A stretch of DNA of 17,455 nt from Acidimicrobiaceae bacterium (GTDB lineage Bacteria; Actinomycetota; Acidimicrobiia; Acidimicrobiales; Acidimicrobiaceae). The stretch is taken from assembly GCA_013044365.1 (NCBI GenBank), contig JABEUP010000101.1, positions 1 to 17,455 of the forward strand. The letters are read 5' to 3'. Shown piece by piece: positions 1 through 6,863 of this stretch (positions are counted from its first letter, which is position 1; each line of letters begins with the position of its first letter). The translations under genes and the position numbers were made by a program. The notes beneath the pieces are model-generated. The model had not been told where the DNA came from, made no database searches, and saw only the letters and a list, made by a program, of their open reading frames with translations.

Positions 1-3
1 CTG

Positions 4-20
4 TAACGGCTACGCCGTTA
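4..20. repeat. Perfect 7-bp stem hairpin at left window edge
   Basis: TAACGGC (4-10) and GCCGTTA (14-20) form a perfect inverted repeat around a three-base loop. A weaker GTCC...GGAC pairing follows within about 27-46. Closely packed hairpins like these could be the terminator of a gene beyond the window or the end of a mobile element such as an IS200/IS605-type right end. Too little is visible to decide. Confidence 0.4.
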
Positions 21-276
21 GCGCTGTCCTTCCCCACCCTCACGGACGGGATTTGCCACCCGGATCATGCAAATTGACCAAAATGCTCCGCTTGCAAACA
101 AAGATCTGGCTCGATCAATGCAACATATCCATTGGACGGCACCGAATGTAAAAAACACGGCCCCAGCCTGACAGGCAATGCGAAAGTTCAAGCCCGAATA
201 ACTGACGCTAAACTTCTCGACATCGCCAAATTCGCTTGATCAGCGATGCCAAATCACACTCAGAATGACCCCGCAG
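21..276. other. Gene-poor left-edge stretch
   Basis: I see no convincing gene here. The longest plus-strand reading frame with an ATG (67-171, 34 codons) matches nothing I recognise and has no Shine-Dalgarno sequence. The stretch lies downstream of the minus-strand MaoC gene, so it probably holds that gene's 3' untranslated region. No T-rich hairpin terminator was found in it. Confidence 0.4.
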
Positions 277-789
277 CTAAGTCCAGTTCGCATCGAGGTA
301 AGGACGCTTACGGGCTGGCGCGAAGTCTTTCTTCCAAACCATAACCTTGCGCTTAAAATAACAAACCTCAAGGCCATCCTGATTAAACCCCTTGGTTTCA
401 ACCGAGACAATTCCCCGGTCTGGCTTTGACTTAGACTCAGTTACTTCCAAGATCCGTGTCTCGGCGTAAATGGTGTCCCCGTGGAAAGTGGGATGAAGGT
501 GTTTCAGAGATTCGACCTCAAGATTGGCAATCGCGGCGCCGCTGATATCAGGAACGCTCATACCAAGTACAAGCGAATAGACGAGGTTACCTACGACAAC
601 ATTTTTCTTTTGAACTGTCTCGTTCTCCGCAAAATATACGTTGGTATGGAGTGGATGATGATTCATGGTTATCATACAAAATAGATGGTCATCAGCCTCA
701 GTTATGGTTTTCCCCGGCCAGTGCCTATAAATGTCACCCGGGTTGAAATCTTCAAGGTAAGCCCCAAAAGGCCTTTCATAGATTGACAT
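277..789 (-). CDS. MaoC-family hydratase, probable mesaconyl-CoA hydratase
   Basis: This is a single hot-dog-fold MaoC dehydratase of 170 residues. Residues about 15-50 carry the family's active-site stretch, here HWPG followed by MNHHPLHTN (42-50). The usual MaoC dyad Asp appears replaced (Asn43 by my alignment) while the His of PLH (His48) is kept. From memory, this NHHPLH form is typical of short actinobacterial hydratases encoded with ethylmalonyl-CoA pathway genes. The probable reaction is hydration of mesaconyl-CoA to beta-methylmalyl-CoA. The mcd-like dehydrogenase (2001-3590) would supply the substrate and the CitE-like lyase (4596-5534) would cleave the product, which supports the assignment. 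The ATG is preceded by a good AAGGAG Shine-Dalgarno about 9-10 bases upstream. The start lies 2 bases after the stop of the 792-1247 gene, so the two are almost certainly cotranscribed. A different enoyl-CoA hydratase specificity is possible. Confidence 0.82.
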   Translation of the reverse strand: MSIYERPFGAYLEDFNPGDIYRHWPGKTITEADDHLFCMITMNHHPLHTNVYFAENETVQKKNVVVGNLVYSLVLGMSVPDISGAAIANLEVESLKHLHPTFHGDTIYAETRILEVTESKSKPDRGIVSVETKGFNQDGLEVCYFKRKVMVWKKDFAPARKRPYLDANWT

Positions 790-791
790 AG

Positions 792-1247
792 TTACTGAAC
801 TCCTTGAATCTGGCTGAAACCAGTTTCATCCAATGATCTAGTTGAGAATGAGAGCACCCAGCCTTCATTGGACTGACCGTCCACAATCAACTTCCAATCG
901 AAACGTTGACCAGGGGCAAATGGTAAAGGGCCGATATTGATCGCCATATTCACAGATACTGGAGCACCCTCGATTGCCCCTTGTGGACGGCCAACCTGAA
1001 AGTCTCCTCTAACCTCGACAGGTCTAGGCCCCTCGGGAGTATCGAAGATCACCTCTTTACCGTCAGCATCTTCAAGGAACATCTCCCAATGATGCGGATC
1101 TTCCAGTTCCGTCCAGGCCACATCCAGTTTTAGAGCTATCGCCATGGGAGTCGGTTGTGGACCAATGACAGTCCACCCGCCCCCCAAAATGAAAAGTTTT
1201 CCTTCCGCGACTAAGGCGGAATCACAAAGTAACATTGTCGCATTCAC
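792..1247 (-). CDS. DUF6941-like conserved protein of unknown function
   Basis: This 151-residue soluble protein opens with a pattern I recognise from a conserved actinobacterial family (ATMLLCDSA, then GKLFILGGGW at about 16-25), which I believe is DUF6941. No catalytic motif is evident. The alternating hydrophobic pattern with many short strands suggests a beta-sandwich, and there is no signal peptide or membrane segment. The GTG at 1247 is preferred over the ATG at 1235 because family members usually begin M-x-A-T-M. A TAGTGT -10 box ends 8 bases before this GTG with no Shine-Dalgarno, suggesting a near-leaderless transcript. It is the first gene of a two-gene unit with the MaoC hydratase, whose start follows after 2 bases. 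A link to acyl-CoA metabolism is inferred from that only. Confidence 0.75.
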   Translation of the reverse strand: MNATMLLCDSALVAEGKLFILGGGWTVIGPQPTPMAIALKLDVAWTELEDPHHWEMFLEDADGKEVIFDTPEGPRPVEVRGDFQVGRPQGAIEGAPVSVNMAINIGPLPFAPGQRFDWKLIVDGQSNEGWVLSFSTRSLDETGFSQIQGVQ

Positions 1248-1255
1248 GGGTTACC

Positions 1256-1265
1256 ACACTAGCGT
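1256..1265. promoter_or_regulatory. Symmetric shared -10 element of a divergent gene pair
   Basis: Only 24 bases separate the GTG at 1247 (minus) from the ATG at 1272 (plus). The near-palindrome ACACTAGCGT at 1256-1265, centred on CTAG, reads TAGCGT on the plus strand and TAGTGT on the minus strand. Both fit the TAnnnT -10 form. They end 6 bases before the ATG and 8 bases before the GTG, consistent with leaderless transcripts in both directions. No convincing -35 was seen on either strand. Confidence 0.5.
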
Positions 1266-1271
1266 AAAGTT

Positions 1272-1931
1272 ATGGCGAATCGTGTGGCAATTGAGCTAAG
1301 AGACGATGTTTACCGAAGGCCGTTAGTAACTGCGACGGAGCGGTTGGGAGTTTCCTCAGGTTGGAAGTGCGTAGACGTGGGCGCCGGAGGTGGAGATGTA
1401 AGTGTCGCGCTAGGAAAGATTGTAGGTCCTTCAGGAAGAGTGTTCGCCGTCGACATCGACCCTGGGCGCCGAGATCAGGTAGCGGAAATTGCTGCACGCG
1501 AAACTCAGGTCATCGCCCTTACCCAACCTGCCGAGGAAATGGTACTACCAGAGAAAGTCGATCTGGCATTTTGCAGATTTCTTTTACTTCAGGTAATCGA
1601 GCCAGGATTGGTCATCGAACGAATGGCCAGTGTGGTAAAAGACGGCGGATGGATTGTCATTCAGGAAGCCGTGACTTCAGCCGGGAGAATTGGTGATTCT
1701 CCAATCAGCACGCTTAGCGGCACCATGAAACATCCTGATATAGGAATCATGGTACCCGGTATTGTCAAACAACTTGGACTTGAGATTACCGACTGTTGGG
1801 CTGAAGCACCCGTTGGCTTGGGAGACACTCCTGAATCCAGATATCTCGAGGCCATGACCGGGATTCTGGTGACGGATGAACCGGTTATGCTCCCACCAAT
1901 AGTCACTACAATCGCTCGCGTTAGCCACTAG
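1272..1931 (+). CDS. Class I SAM-dependent methyltransferase, short
   Basis: The protein has 219 residues and a Rossmann-type methyltransferase core. Motif I is VDVGAGGGDVS (34-44), which binds SAM. Motif II is VFAVDIDPG (57-65), with Asp61 likely contacting the ribose. A motif IV-like AFCRFLLLQ (99-107) and GGWIVIQE follow. The substrate cannot be told. The protein is shorter than many UbiE/Methyltransf_11-type relatives (about 250-280 residues), with the loss mainly after the core. The start ATG has no Shine-Dalgarno and sits 6 bases after a TAGCGT -10 box, so the mRNA is probably leaderless. It is divergent from the DUF6941-like gene. The next gene (2001) has its own -10-like box, so shared transcription with mcd is not established. 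Confidence 0.82.
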   Translation: MANRVAIELRDDVYRRPLVTATERLGVSSGWKCVDVGAGGGDVSVALGKIVGPSGRVFAVDIDPGRRDQVAEIAARETQVIALTQPAEEMVLPEKVDLAFCRFLLLQVIEPGLVIERMASVVKDGGWIVIQEAVTSAGRIGDSPISTLSGTMKHPDIGIMVPGIVKQLGLEITDCWAEAPVGLGDTPESRYLEAMTGILVTDEPVMLPPIVTTIARVSH

Positions 1932-1988
1932 CGCCTTTACGAATAGTGGACGAACGAGGCTAATTAGCCAGCGGCATGGTCAAAGGTA

Positions 1989-1994
1989 TATCCT
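1989..1994 (+). promoter_or_regulatory. -10 box of the mcd-like gene (leaderless type)
   Basis: TATCCT ends exactly 6 bases before the ATG at 2001. The only Shine-Dalgarno candidate (AAAGG at 1982-1986) is 14 bases away, so initiation from a leaderless message is more likely. No good -35 is visible. Confidence 0.45.
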
Positions 1995-2000
1995 TACTTT

Positions 2001-3590
2001 ATGTTCGATCCAGATATCCAATATGCAGCAGATACAGTTGAAACCGCAAAGCAAATTGTCGACGGTGCAATCGTCAGACTTTCGGCCGAAGGTGACCCGG
2101 ATCAGAACCAAGTCGTAGCATATGATTTGGCACACATTGCGTCCGAAGTTGAAGCCTCGAGAGCCATACTCGACTACGGCGCCAAGGGCAACGTGGAAGG
2201 CAAGCTTGTCTGCGCTTTCATCGCCGACGTTGTCCATGATCTTGCGTCTAAAACTTTCGGCAGAGAACGTGAGTGGGACATTGATCCCAAGGCGTTAGAT
2301 AAACTTCGGGGCTTCGCTGCCAAATACAGAAATCCAGACTTTATCGCATCTCTAGCGATGGAATCGGGCCCGTCTCACCTAGATGCTGAGTTCGAAATGG
2401 TTCGAGATGCGTTTCGTAGGTTTGCTACTGAAAAGATCGCACCTATTGCCGATCAGATCCATCGCGAAAATGGTGATATTCCTGAAGACATAATTTCCGG
2501 GCTAGCAGAGATGGGAGTCTTCGGGCTTTCGATACCAGAAGAGTTTGGCGGCTTCGCATCAAATGAAGGCCACAGCTACACCGCAATGATCATAGCCACA
2601 GAGGAACTTTCAAGGGCTTCACTCGGAGCTGGAGGTTCCTTAATTACCAGGCCGGAAATCCTTGCGAGAGCTCTTATAAGAGGCGGCACAATAGAACAGA
2701 AAAACTATTGGCTTCCAAAATTGGCTACCGCCGAGGTGCTCGCCGCAGTGGCAGTTACAGAACCAGATTTTGGATCTGATGTTGCAAATCTCACGACAAT
2801 GGCAATCCAGACCGATGACGGATGGCTGATCAATGGAGTTAAGACATGGTGCACTTTCGCTGCCCGTGCGGATGTGCTCATGTTACTGGCCAGAACAGAT
2901 CCAGACCGATCCAAAGCCCACAAAGGCTTGTCGCTTTTCATAGTCGAAAAACCTCGTGGCGATGGTAAGGGCTTTCTGTTCAACCAGAATCCGCGTAATT
3001 CCGGAACCGCAGGAAGGATGGAGGGTCGACCAATTGAGACCATCGGATACCGAGGAATGCACTCATATGAGATTTCTTTCGAGAACTGGTGGGTTCCTTC
3101 TGATGCTCTCGTAGGGCTTGGGGATGGACTTGGCAAGGGATTCTATTTCCAAATGGAGGGCTTTGAGAACGGCAGAGTCCAAACTGCAGCCCGGGCCGTC
3201 GGAGTAATGCAAGCGGCATATGAAGCTGCCGTTGATTACGCGAACAACCGAAAGGTTTTCGGCCAGCCGATTATGGATTACCAGCTCACACAGGCAAAAT
3301 TAGGACGTATGGCAGCGATAATCCAGGCCTCACGTCAGTTTGCCTATCATGTCGCAAATCTGATGTCCAAGGGAGAGGGCTCGCTCGAAGCTTCAATGGT
3401 CAAGGCATATGTTTGTCGGGCTGCTGAGTGGGTAACCAGAGAAGCTATGCAAATACACGGTGGCATGGGATATGCTGAGGAATTTTCCGTTAGCAGATAC
3501 TTTGTGGACGCAAGGGTCCTTTCCATCTTTGAGGGCGCCGATGAGACTTTATCTCTAAAAGTTATTGCGAGAAAGCTGCTGACGAAATAA
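2001..3590 (+). CDS. mcd: Acyl-CoA dehydrogenase with N-terminal extension, probable (2S)-methylsuccinyl-CoA dehydrogenase
   Basis: This is an FAD-dependent acyl-CoA dehydrogenase of 529 residues, about 150 longer than ordinary family members (about 380). The extra helical domain (about 1-120, containing YDLAHIASEVEASRAILDYG and FIADVVHDLA) matches what I recall of Mcd, the ethylmalonyl-CoA pathway enzyme that oxidises methylsuccinyl-CoA to mesaconyl-CoA. The usual domains follow: helical N domain (about 127-245), beta domain with signature AVTEPDFGSD (251-260), and C domain with YANNRKVFG and QIHGGMGYAEEF. The catalytic base should be Glu511 in IFEGADET. Electrons would go to electron-transfer flavoprotein. 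Its product is the expected substrate of the MaoC hydratase at 277-789. A TATCCT box 6 bases before the ATG suggests a leaderless transcript. The family is certain; the specificity rests on the extension and the neighbours. Confidence 0.85.
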   Translation: MFDPDIQYAADTVETAKQIVDGAIVRLSAEGDPDQNQVVAYDLAHIASEVEASRAILDYGAKGNVEGKLVCAFIADVVHDLASKTFGREREWDIDPKALDKLRGFAAKYRNPDFIASLAMESGPSHLDAEFEMVRDAFRRFATEKIAPIADQIHRENGDIPEDIISGLAEMGVFGLSIPEEFGGFASNEGHSYTAMIIATEELSRASLGAGGSLITRPEILARALIRGGTIEQKNYWLPKLATAEVLAAVAVTEPDFGSDVANLTTMAIQTDDGWLINGVKTWCTFAARADVLMLLARTDPDRSKAHKGLSLFIVEKPRGDGKGFLFNQNPRNSGTAGRMEGRPIETIGYRGMHSYEISFENWWVPSDALVGLGDGLGKGFYFQMEGFENGRVQTAARAVGVMQAAYEAAVDYANNRKVFGQPIMDYQLTQAKLGRMAAIIQASRQFAYHVANLMSKGEGSLEASMVKAYVCRAAEWVTREAMQIHGGMGYAEEFSVSRYFVDARVLSIFEGADETLSLKVIARKLLTK

Positions 3591-3708
3591 TCCGGTGCCT
3601 TAATCTGGAATCTACGCCTGAAGCAGGTCACGAGGCTTTGTTTGGGCACGTCTCCGCCACATACCTTTTGTGATATTGTTGTCAAACAATCGTCCTTCAG
3701 GAACACCC

Positions 3709-3715
3709 GGGGGAG
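3709..3715 (+). promoter_or_regulatory. Strong Shine-Dalgarno deciding a TTG start
   Basis: GGGGGAG lies 9 bases before TTG at 3725 and is the main reason for accepting a TTG start for the membrane protein. No ATG or GTG in that frame lies in a suitable position nearby. Confidence 0.6.
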
Positions 3716-3724
3716 TTTTCCATC

Positions 3725-4516
3725 TTGATCTTCTTGAGGCAAAGGGTTGCCGGGATACTCTTGGCTGTGGGCCTGATTCTTGCCTGGATAGGCATGACAA
3801 CTCTCGTCATACGTCAGACACTGCTACTTTCCGGACAAGTTCCCAATTACGCTGCCACTGCACTTGAGAATCCGACCGTACGATTGGCCGTGAGTGATCT
3901 GGTTGTACGATCGATTCAAAACTCTAACCAGGTTCTGACGCAGATTCCCACGGCTGCTCTGCAATCGGCGGTAGACCAGGCACTGACAAGTCCAGCAGTA
4001 GCCTATGAATTTGGAAATGTCGCGCAGCAAATCCAACTTCATTTCCTTGGACTTGAAAAACAACCTGTCGTGATTGGCGGCCCGGCACTCTCCTCCGCCG
4101 TCGCGGCGATAGTCGCACGTAAAAATCCCGCTCTGGACAGAATTATCCAAAATATACCGTTTAGCTACACAGTATCCAGTTCTTCGCTACCATCAATTGG
4201 CAGGTACTACCGCTGGATCAATAACACGATGTACACCTCGCTTATTGCAAGTGCAGTATTACTCGTTGGTTCGCTAATGATTGCAGCCAAAAAGGCCAAA
4301 ACCCTGAGAAAAATCGGAGTTTGGTTTTTAGGATTTTCAGTATTCGAGGTAGCCATATTCTGGCTATTTCCGAGATATCTTCTTTCACACATGCATGGTG
4401 GGGTTGGAGTATTAGTCGCGGGATTGATGACGGTCTCAGCTGGCACAATTGAGCCGATTTACATCGGGGTCTTTGGGGCTGGACTCGTGTTAACACTCAG
4501 TTCATTCTTGATTTGA
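3725..4516 (+). CDS. Membrane protein of unknown function, about five TM segments
   Basis: The protein has 263 residues and I do not recognise its family. The predicted topology is one membrane segment near the N terminus (about 8-30), a large loop of about 140 residues (31-170) probably outside the membrane, then four segments (about 171-188, 196-215, 224-241, 244-263). The N-terminal Arg5 and Arg7 and the Lys/Arg cluster KKAKTLRK (189-196) put those parts inside the cell by the positive-inside rule. The loop is rich in Ala, Val, Gln and Asn and has no cysteines or evident catalytic motif. The protein ends in a hydrophobic helix with almost no tail. The TTG start is supported by GGGGGAG 9 bases upstream. 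The gene lies 134 bases after the mcd-like gene on the same strand and is closed by the terminator at 4547-4589. Confidence 0.8.
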   Translation: MIFLRQRVAGILLAVGLILAWIGMTTLVIRQTLLLSGQVPNYAATALENPTVRLAVSDLVVRSIQNSNQVLTQIPTAALQSAVDQALTSPAVAYEFGNVAQQIQLHFLGLEKQPVVIGGPALSSAVAAIVARKNPALDRIIQNIPFSYTVSSSSLPSIGRYYRWINNTMYTSLIASAVLLVGSLMIAAKKAKTLRKIGVWFLGFSVFEVAIFWLFPRYLLSHMHGGVGVLVAGLMTVSAGTIEPIYIGVFGAGLVLTLSSFLI

Positions 4517-4546
4517 GTTCGCATTCACATATTGGTGAATATCTCT

Positions 4547-4589
4547 TTTAGCTGGCCCAATAAATTAAGCCAGCTAAATCCAGATTTTT
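4547..4589. terminator. Intrinsic terminator between convergent genes
   Basis: TTTAGCTGGC (4547-4556) and GCCAGCTAAA (4569-4578) form a perfect 10-bp stem with a 12-base loop, followed on the plus strand by a T run at 4585-4589. The stem's terminal A/T pairs supply some U-rich tail in both directions. It probably ends the membrane protein transcript from the left and the lyase transcript from the right. Confidence 0.8.
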
Positions 4590-4595
4590 AAGGTT

Positions 4596-5534
4596 TTACT
4601 TTGAGGTCCTCGTCATTCCCGCCCGTTCGCCACGAAATACGAACTTGGAAGCCATCTTGCGGCTCGCTTCGTCAATCATTTCGTCACCGAACATCACGGC
4701 TCCCATAAGATCAACCTCGGTCGCGGCCTTGTAAGCATCAAGAATATCCATTGCCTTGTCAAACTGCTCCTGCGACGGAGAGTACAACTCATTGATTAGC
4801 GTTACCTGATCCGGGTGCAGCGCCCATTTCCCGTCATAACCTAATGTCACAGTCCTATGGCAGTAATCTCGGAGGGCATCAAGGTCTCTGATTTTTAGGA
4901 AAGGACCATCGATTACCTGAAGCCCATTTGCCCTTCCCGCCATAAGGATCTTGGAAAATACATAATGGAAATGGTCACCTGGGTAATCACTGATCTGCAC
5001 TCCACCGGTCAGAATCGGCATTTCCATGGAAGCCGCAAAGTCGGCAGGACCAAATACTATAGTTTCGAGCCTGGGTGAGGCGGCGCAGATTTCCTCTACG
5101 TTGATAAGTCCCTTGGTGGACTCGATCTGTGCTTCAATTCCTATGTGGCCCCTGGGAAGACCGGCATTAATCTCGACCTGAGTGAGCAAAAGATCCATTG
5201 CGATAACGTCTGAGGCACTTTGAACCTTCGGAAGCATTATTTCATCCAGGCGTTCTCCGGCATTTCCTACTACCTCAATTACGTCAGCGTAAGTCCATCT
5301 GGTATCCCAGGCGTTGACTCGGACACACAAGACCCTATCGTCCCATTCAAGTTCGCGGATGGCCCTGACAATCTGACCTCTAGCTGCCGGTTTCTCTAAT
5401 GGCGCAACGGAGTCTTCAAGATCAAGAAATGACATATCTGCATTTATAGTTGGAGCCTTCTCTAAGAACCTTTGAGAAGACCCGGGTACCGATAGACAAG
5501 ATCGGCGCGGTAAATTACGGCTACGTTCGGACAT
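4596..5534 (-). CDS. HpcH/HpaI-CitE family lyase, probable L-malyl-CoA/beta-methylmalyl-CoA lyase
   Basis: This is a CitE-like TIM-barrel lyase of 312 residues from the chosen start. Recognisable blocks are RRSCLSVPGS (10-19), FLDLEDSVAP.EK (37-48), RVN (72-74, Arg72 a likely carboxylate/CoA contact), IMLPKV (99-104), EAQIESTKGL (134-143) and FGPADFAASM (161-170). Glu138 and Asp165 are the likely Mg ligands. Their spacing of 27 equals that of Glu141/Asp168 in Rhodobacter malyl-CoA lyase as I remember it. The probable role is cleavage of beta-methylmalyl-CoA to glyoxylate and propionyl-CoA, and of malyl-CoA to glyoxylate and acetyl-CoA, the last steps of the ethylmalonyl-CoA pathway. The frame is open back to an ATG at 5585, but those 17 residues do not resemble the family. 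A TATAAT box ends 7 bases before the ATG at 5534, so I place the start there on a leaderless message. Citramalyl-CoA lyase is an alternative. Confidence 0.85.
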   Translation of the reverse strand: MSERSRNLPRRSCLSVPGSSQRFLEKAPTINADMSFLDLEDSVAPLEKPAARGQIVRAIRELEWDDRVLCVRVNAWDTRWTYADVIEVVGNAGERLDEIMLPKVQSASDVIAMDLLLTQVEINAGLPRGHIGIEAQIESTKGLINVEEICAASPRLETIVFGPADFAASMEMPILTGGVQISDYPGDHFHYVFSKILMAGRANGLQVIDGPFLKIRDLDALRDYCHRTVTLGYDGKWALHPDQVTLINELYSPSQEQFDKAMDILDAYKAATEVDLMGAVMFGDEMIDEASRKMASKFVFRGERAGMTRTSK

Positions 5535-5541
5535 TTGAGAG

Positions 5542-5547
5542 ATTATA
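5542..5547 (-). promoter_or_regulatory. TATAAT -10 box of the lyase gene (leaderless type)
   Basis: A perfect TATAAT on the minus strand ends 7 bases before the ATG at 5534, so transcription would begin at the A of that ATG. It lies inside the longer open frame from 5585, arguing against the longer protein. No Shine-Dalgarno precedes either ATG. The -35 position holds only a weak GGGAAA. Confidence 0.6.
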
Positions 5548-5601
5548 GTGAACTTTCCGTAATTTTCCCAGTCCTTGACAGTCATTAGTTAGTGGAAATA
5601 T

Positions 5602-6822
5602 CTACGAGGAAAGATCCTGTGGAATAACTTGCTCCGTGATCAAACGCTTAAATCTTTCGATCCGAATAGTGTTTGGCACTTTTTCGGGGTTACCGACAAA
5701 AGACCTAACCAACTGATATCCTTCCACATAGCATGTAATGTAGGCGCGCCAGGTTGGATCGGTAAGAAACTCCACCGACTTCTCTGCCCTTGGACGTGAC
5801 AGGAGAGCATCTCTTTCGATTCTGTCAATCACACGATCCGGCGATATTCCATCCTGATGAAGATCCCACGCCGCATTGGCCCGCACCCTCGAAAGTGTTT
5901 CGAACGCACCTCGAGTCTCTTTCAACTCCTGGTCAGGGAAATTTATCCCGCGATTGATCATCAACTGAGCTACAATATCGAACTCTTCGTCGCCCAATAG
6001 TATTTCAAGTCCGAAATCTGCAAGACCTTCCGCGATCAAGCACTGAGGAGTCCCGACTAAAAAAATCGACTCCTCTAATTGACCACGTTTGTTGTAGAGA
6101 TTGGCTTCTTTACGCGTATGTTCACTGTGATGGCCCGGGTACGCCTCATGGGCTATCAGGTGAGCTAGCGAGGTGGACAGAATTGGTAAGTCCGCATTTA
6201 TTGCAACCCGCGATTTGAGATCGCCAAGGTAATAATTGAAGCCTGACCACGGTTTCGAGGTGACTATTTCGAATTCGAGACTCTCGCCCTCTGGAAGTCC
6301 AAACAAACTTGCCGTACGTTCCCTGAATACCTCTGTCAAATCCATCAAGACGGGTTCAAGCTTTTCGGGAGGTACTACAAATGAATTCCTGTATGCATCC
6401 AGCCGGTCACTCAAGCGGCCGACGCCGGGAACAATGTGTTCCAAGATACCATGGGCCTCCTCGATCTCCTCCCGCGAAACTCGACGAGGTCTTACTCCGT
6501 AACATCGCTCTACCTCAGTTACATAGTCTATGTCGACACCTGCGAGCTTTTCGGCGGTCGCCAATAATCCAATTGACTGTGCCCTTAGCCACACCGCTCT
6601 TATCGGGTCATAGGCTATATCTCCCAAATCCAAGGGTTCGCGGGCTTCAATTGAGCTAATCAATAGCCGAATATTTTTAACCAATCTCCTGGGATCAACT
6701 TTGGCGGAACTGTTAACCCTTGCTGCTGCTTCCCCGGGACCGTAATAAGCATCAACCAACCCTTCGATGTGCTTATTTAGCTCCAAGCCCAGTGAAATAT
6801 AGTCCTCGACCAGCGTTGACAC
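5602..6822 (-). CDS. DUF885-family putative zinc metallopeptidase
   Basis: This 406-residue protein has no signal peptide and is probably cytoplasmic. The motif HEAYPGHH (225-232) is the hallmark of DUF885 proteins, a zincin-like group thought to be metallo-carboxypeptidases or oligopeptidases. His225, Glu226 and His231 or His232 are the likely metal and catalytic residues, and IAEGLADFGLEIL (263-275) could supply a further acidic ligand, perhaps Glu265. It is shorter than the 550-600 residue DUF885 proteins of other bacteria but of the size I associate with actinobacterial members. No substrate can be assigned. The GTG start has an in-frame stop (TGA) two codons upstream, so it is the first possible start. 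The only purine-rich stretch, GAGGAG, is about 21 bases away. It is 41 bases downstream of the dienelactone-hydrolase gene, compatible with cotranscription. Confidence 0.8.
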   Translation of the reverse strand: MSTLVEDYISLGLELNKHIEGLVDAYYGPGEAAARVNSSAKVDPRRLVKNIRLLISSIEAREPLDLGDIAYDPIRAVWLRAQSIGLLATAEKLAGVDIDYVTEVERCYGVRPRRVSREEIEEAHGILEHIVPGVGRLSDRLDAYRNSFVVPPEKLEPVLMDLTEVFRERTASLFGLPEGESLEFEIVTSKPWSGFNYYLGDLKSRVAINADLPILSTSLAHLIAHEAYPGHHSEHTRKEANLYNKRGQLEESIFLVGTPQCLIAEGLADFGLEILLGDEEFDIVAQLMINRGINFPDQELKETRGAFETLSRVRANAAWDLHQDGISPDRVIDRIERDALLSRPRAEKSVEFLTDPTWRAYITCYVEGYQLVRSFVGNPEKVPNTIRIERFKRLITEQVIPQDLSS

Positions 6823-6863
6823 TATTCAGGCACCGTTTCACTCCTCGGATTCCGGAAAATCGG

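Noticed and set aside
67..171. 34-codon plus-strand frame near the left edge
   Set aside because: It has no Shine-Dalgarno, no -10 at leaderless distance and no recognisable sequence.
2705..3136. 143-codon frame antisense to the mcd-like gene
   Set aside because: It lies wholly inside a strongly supported gene and has low-complexity, unrecognisable content.
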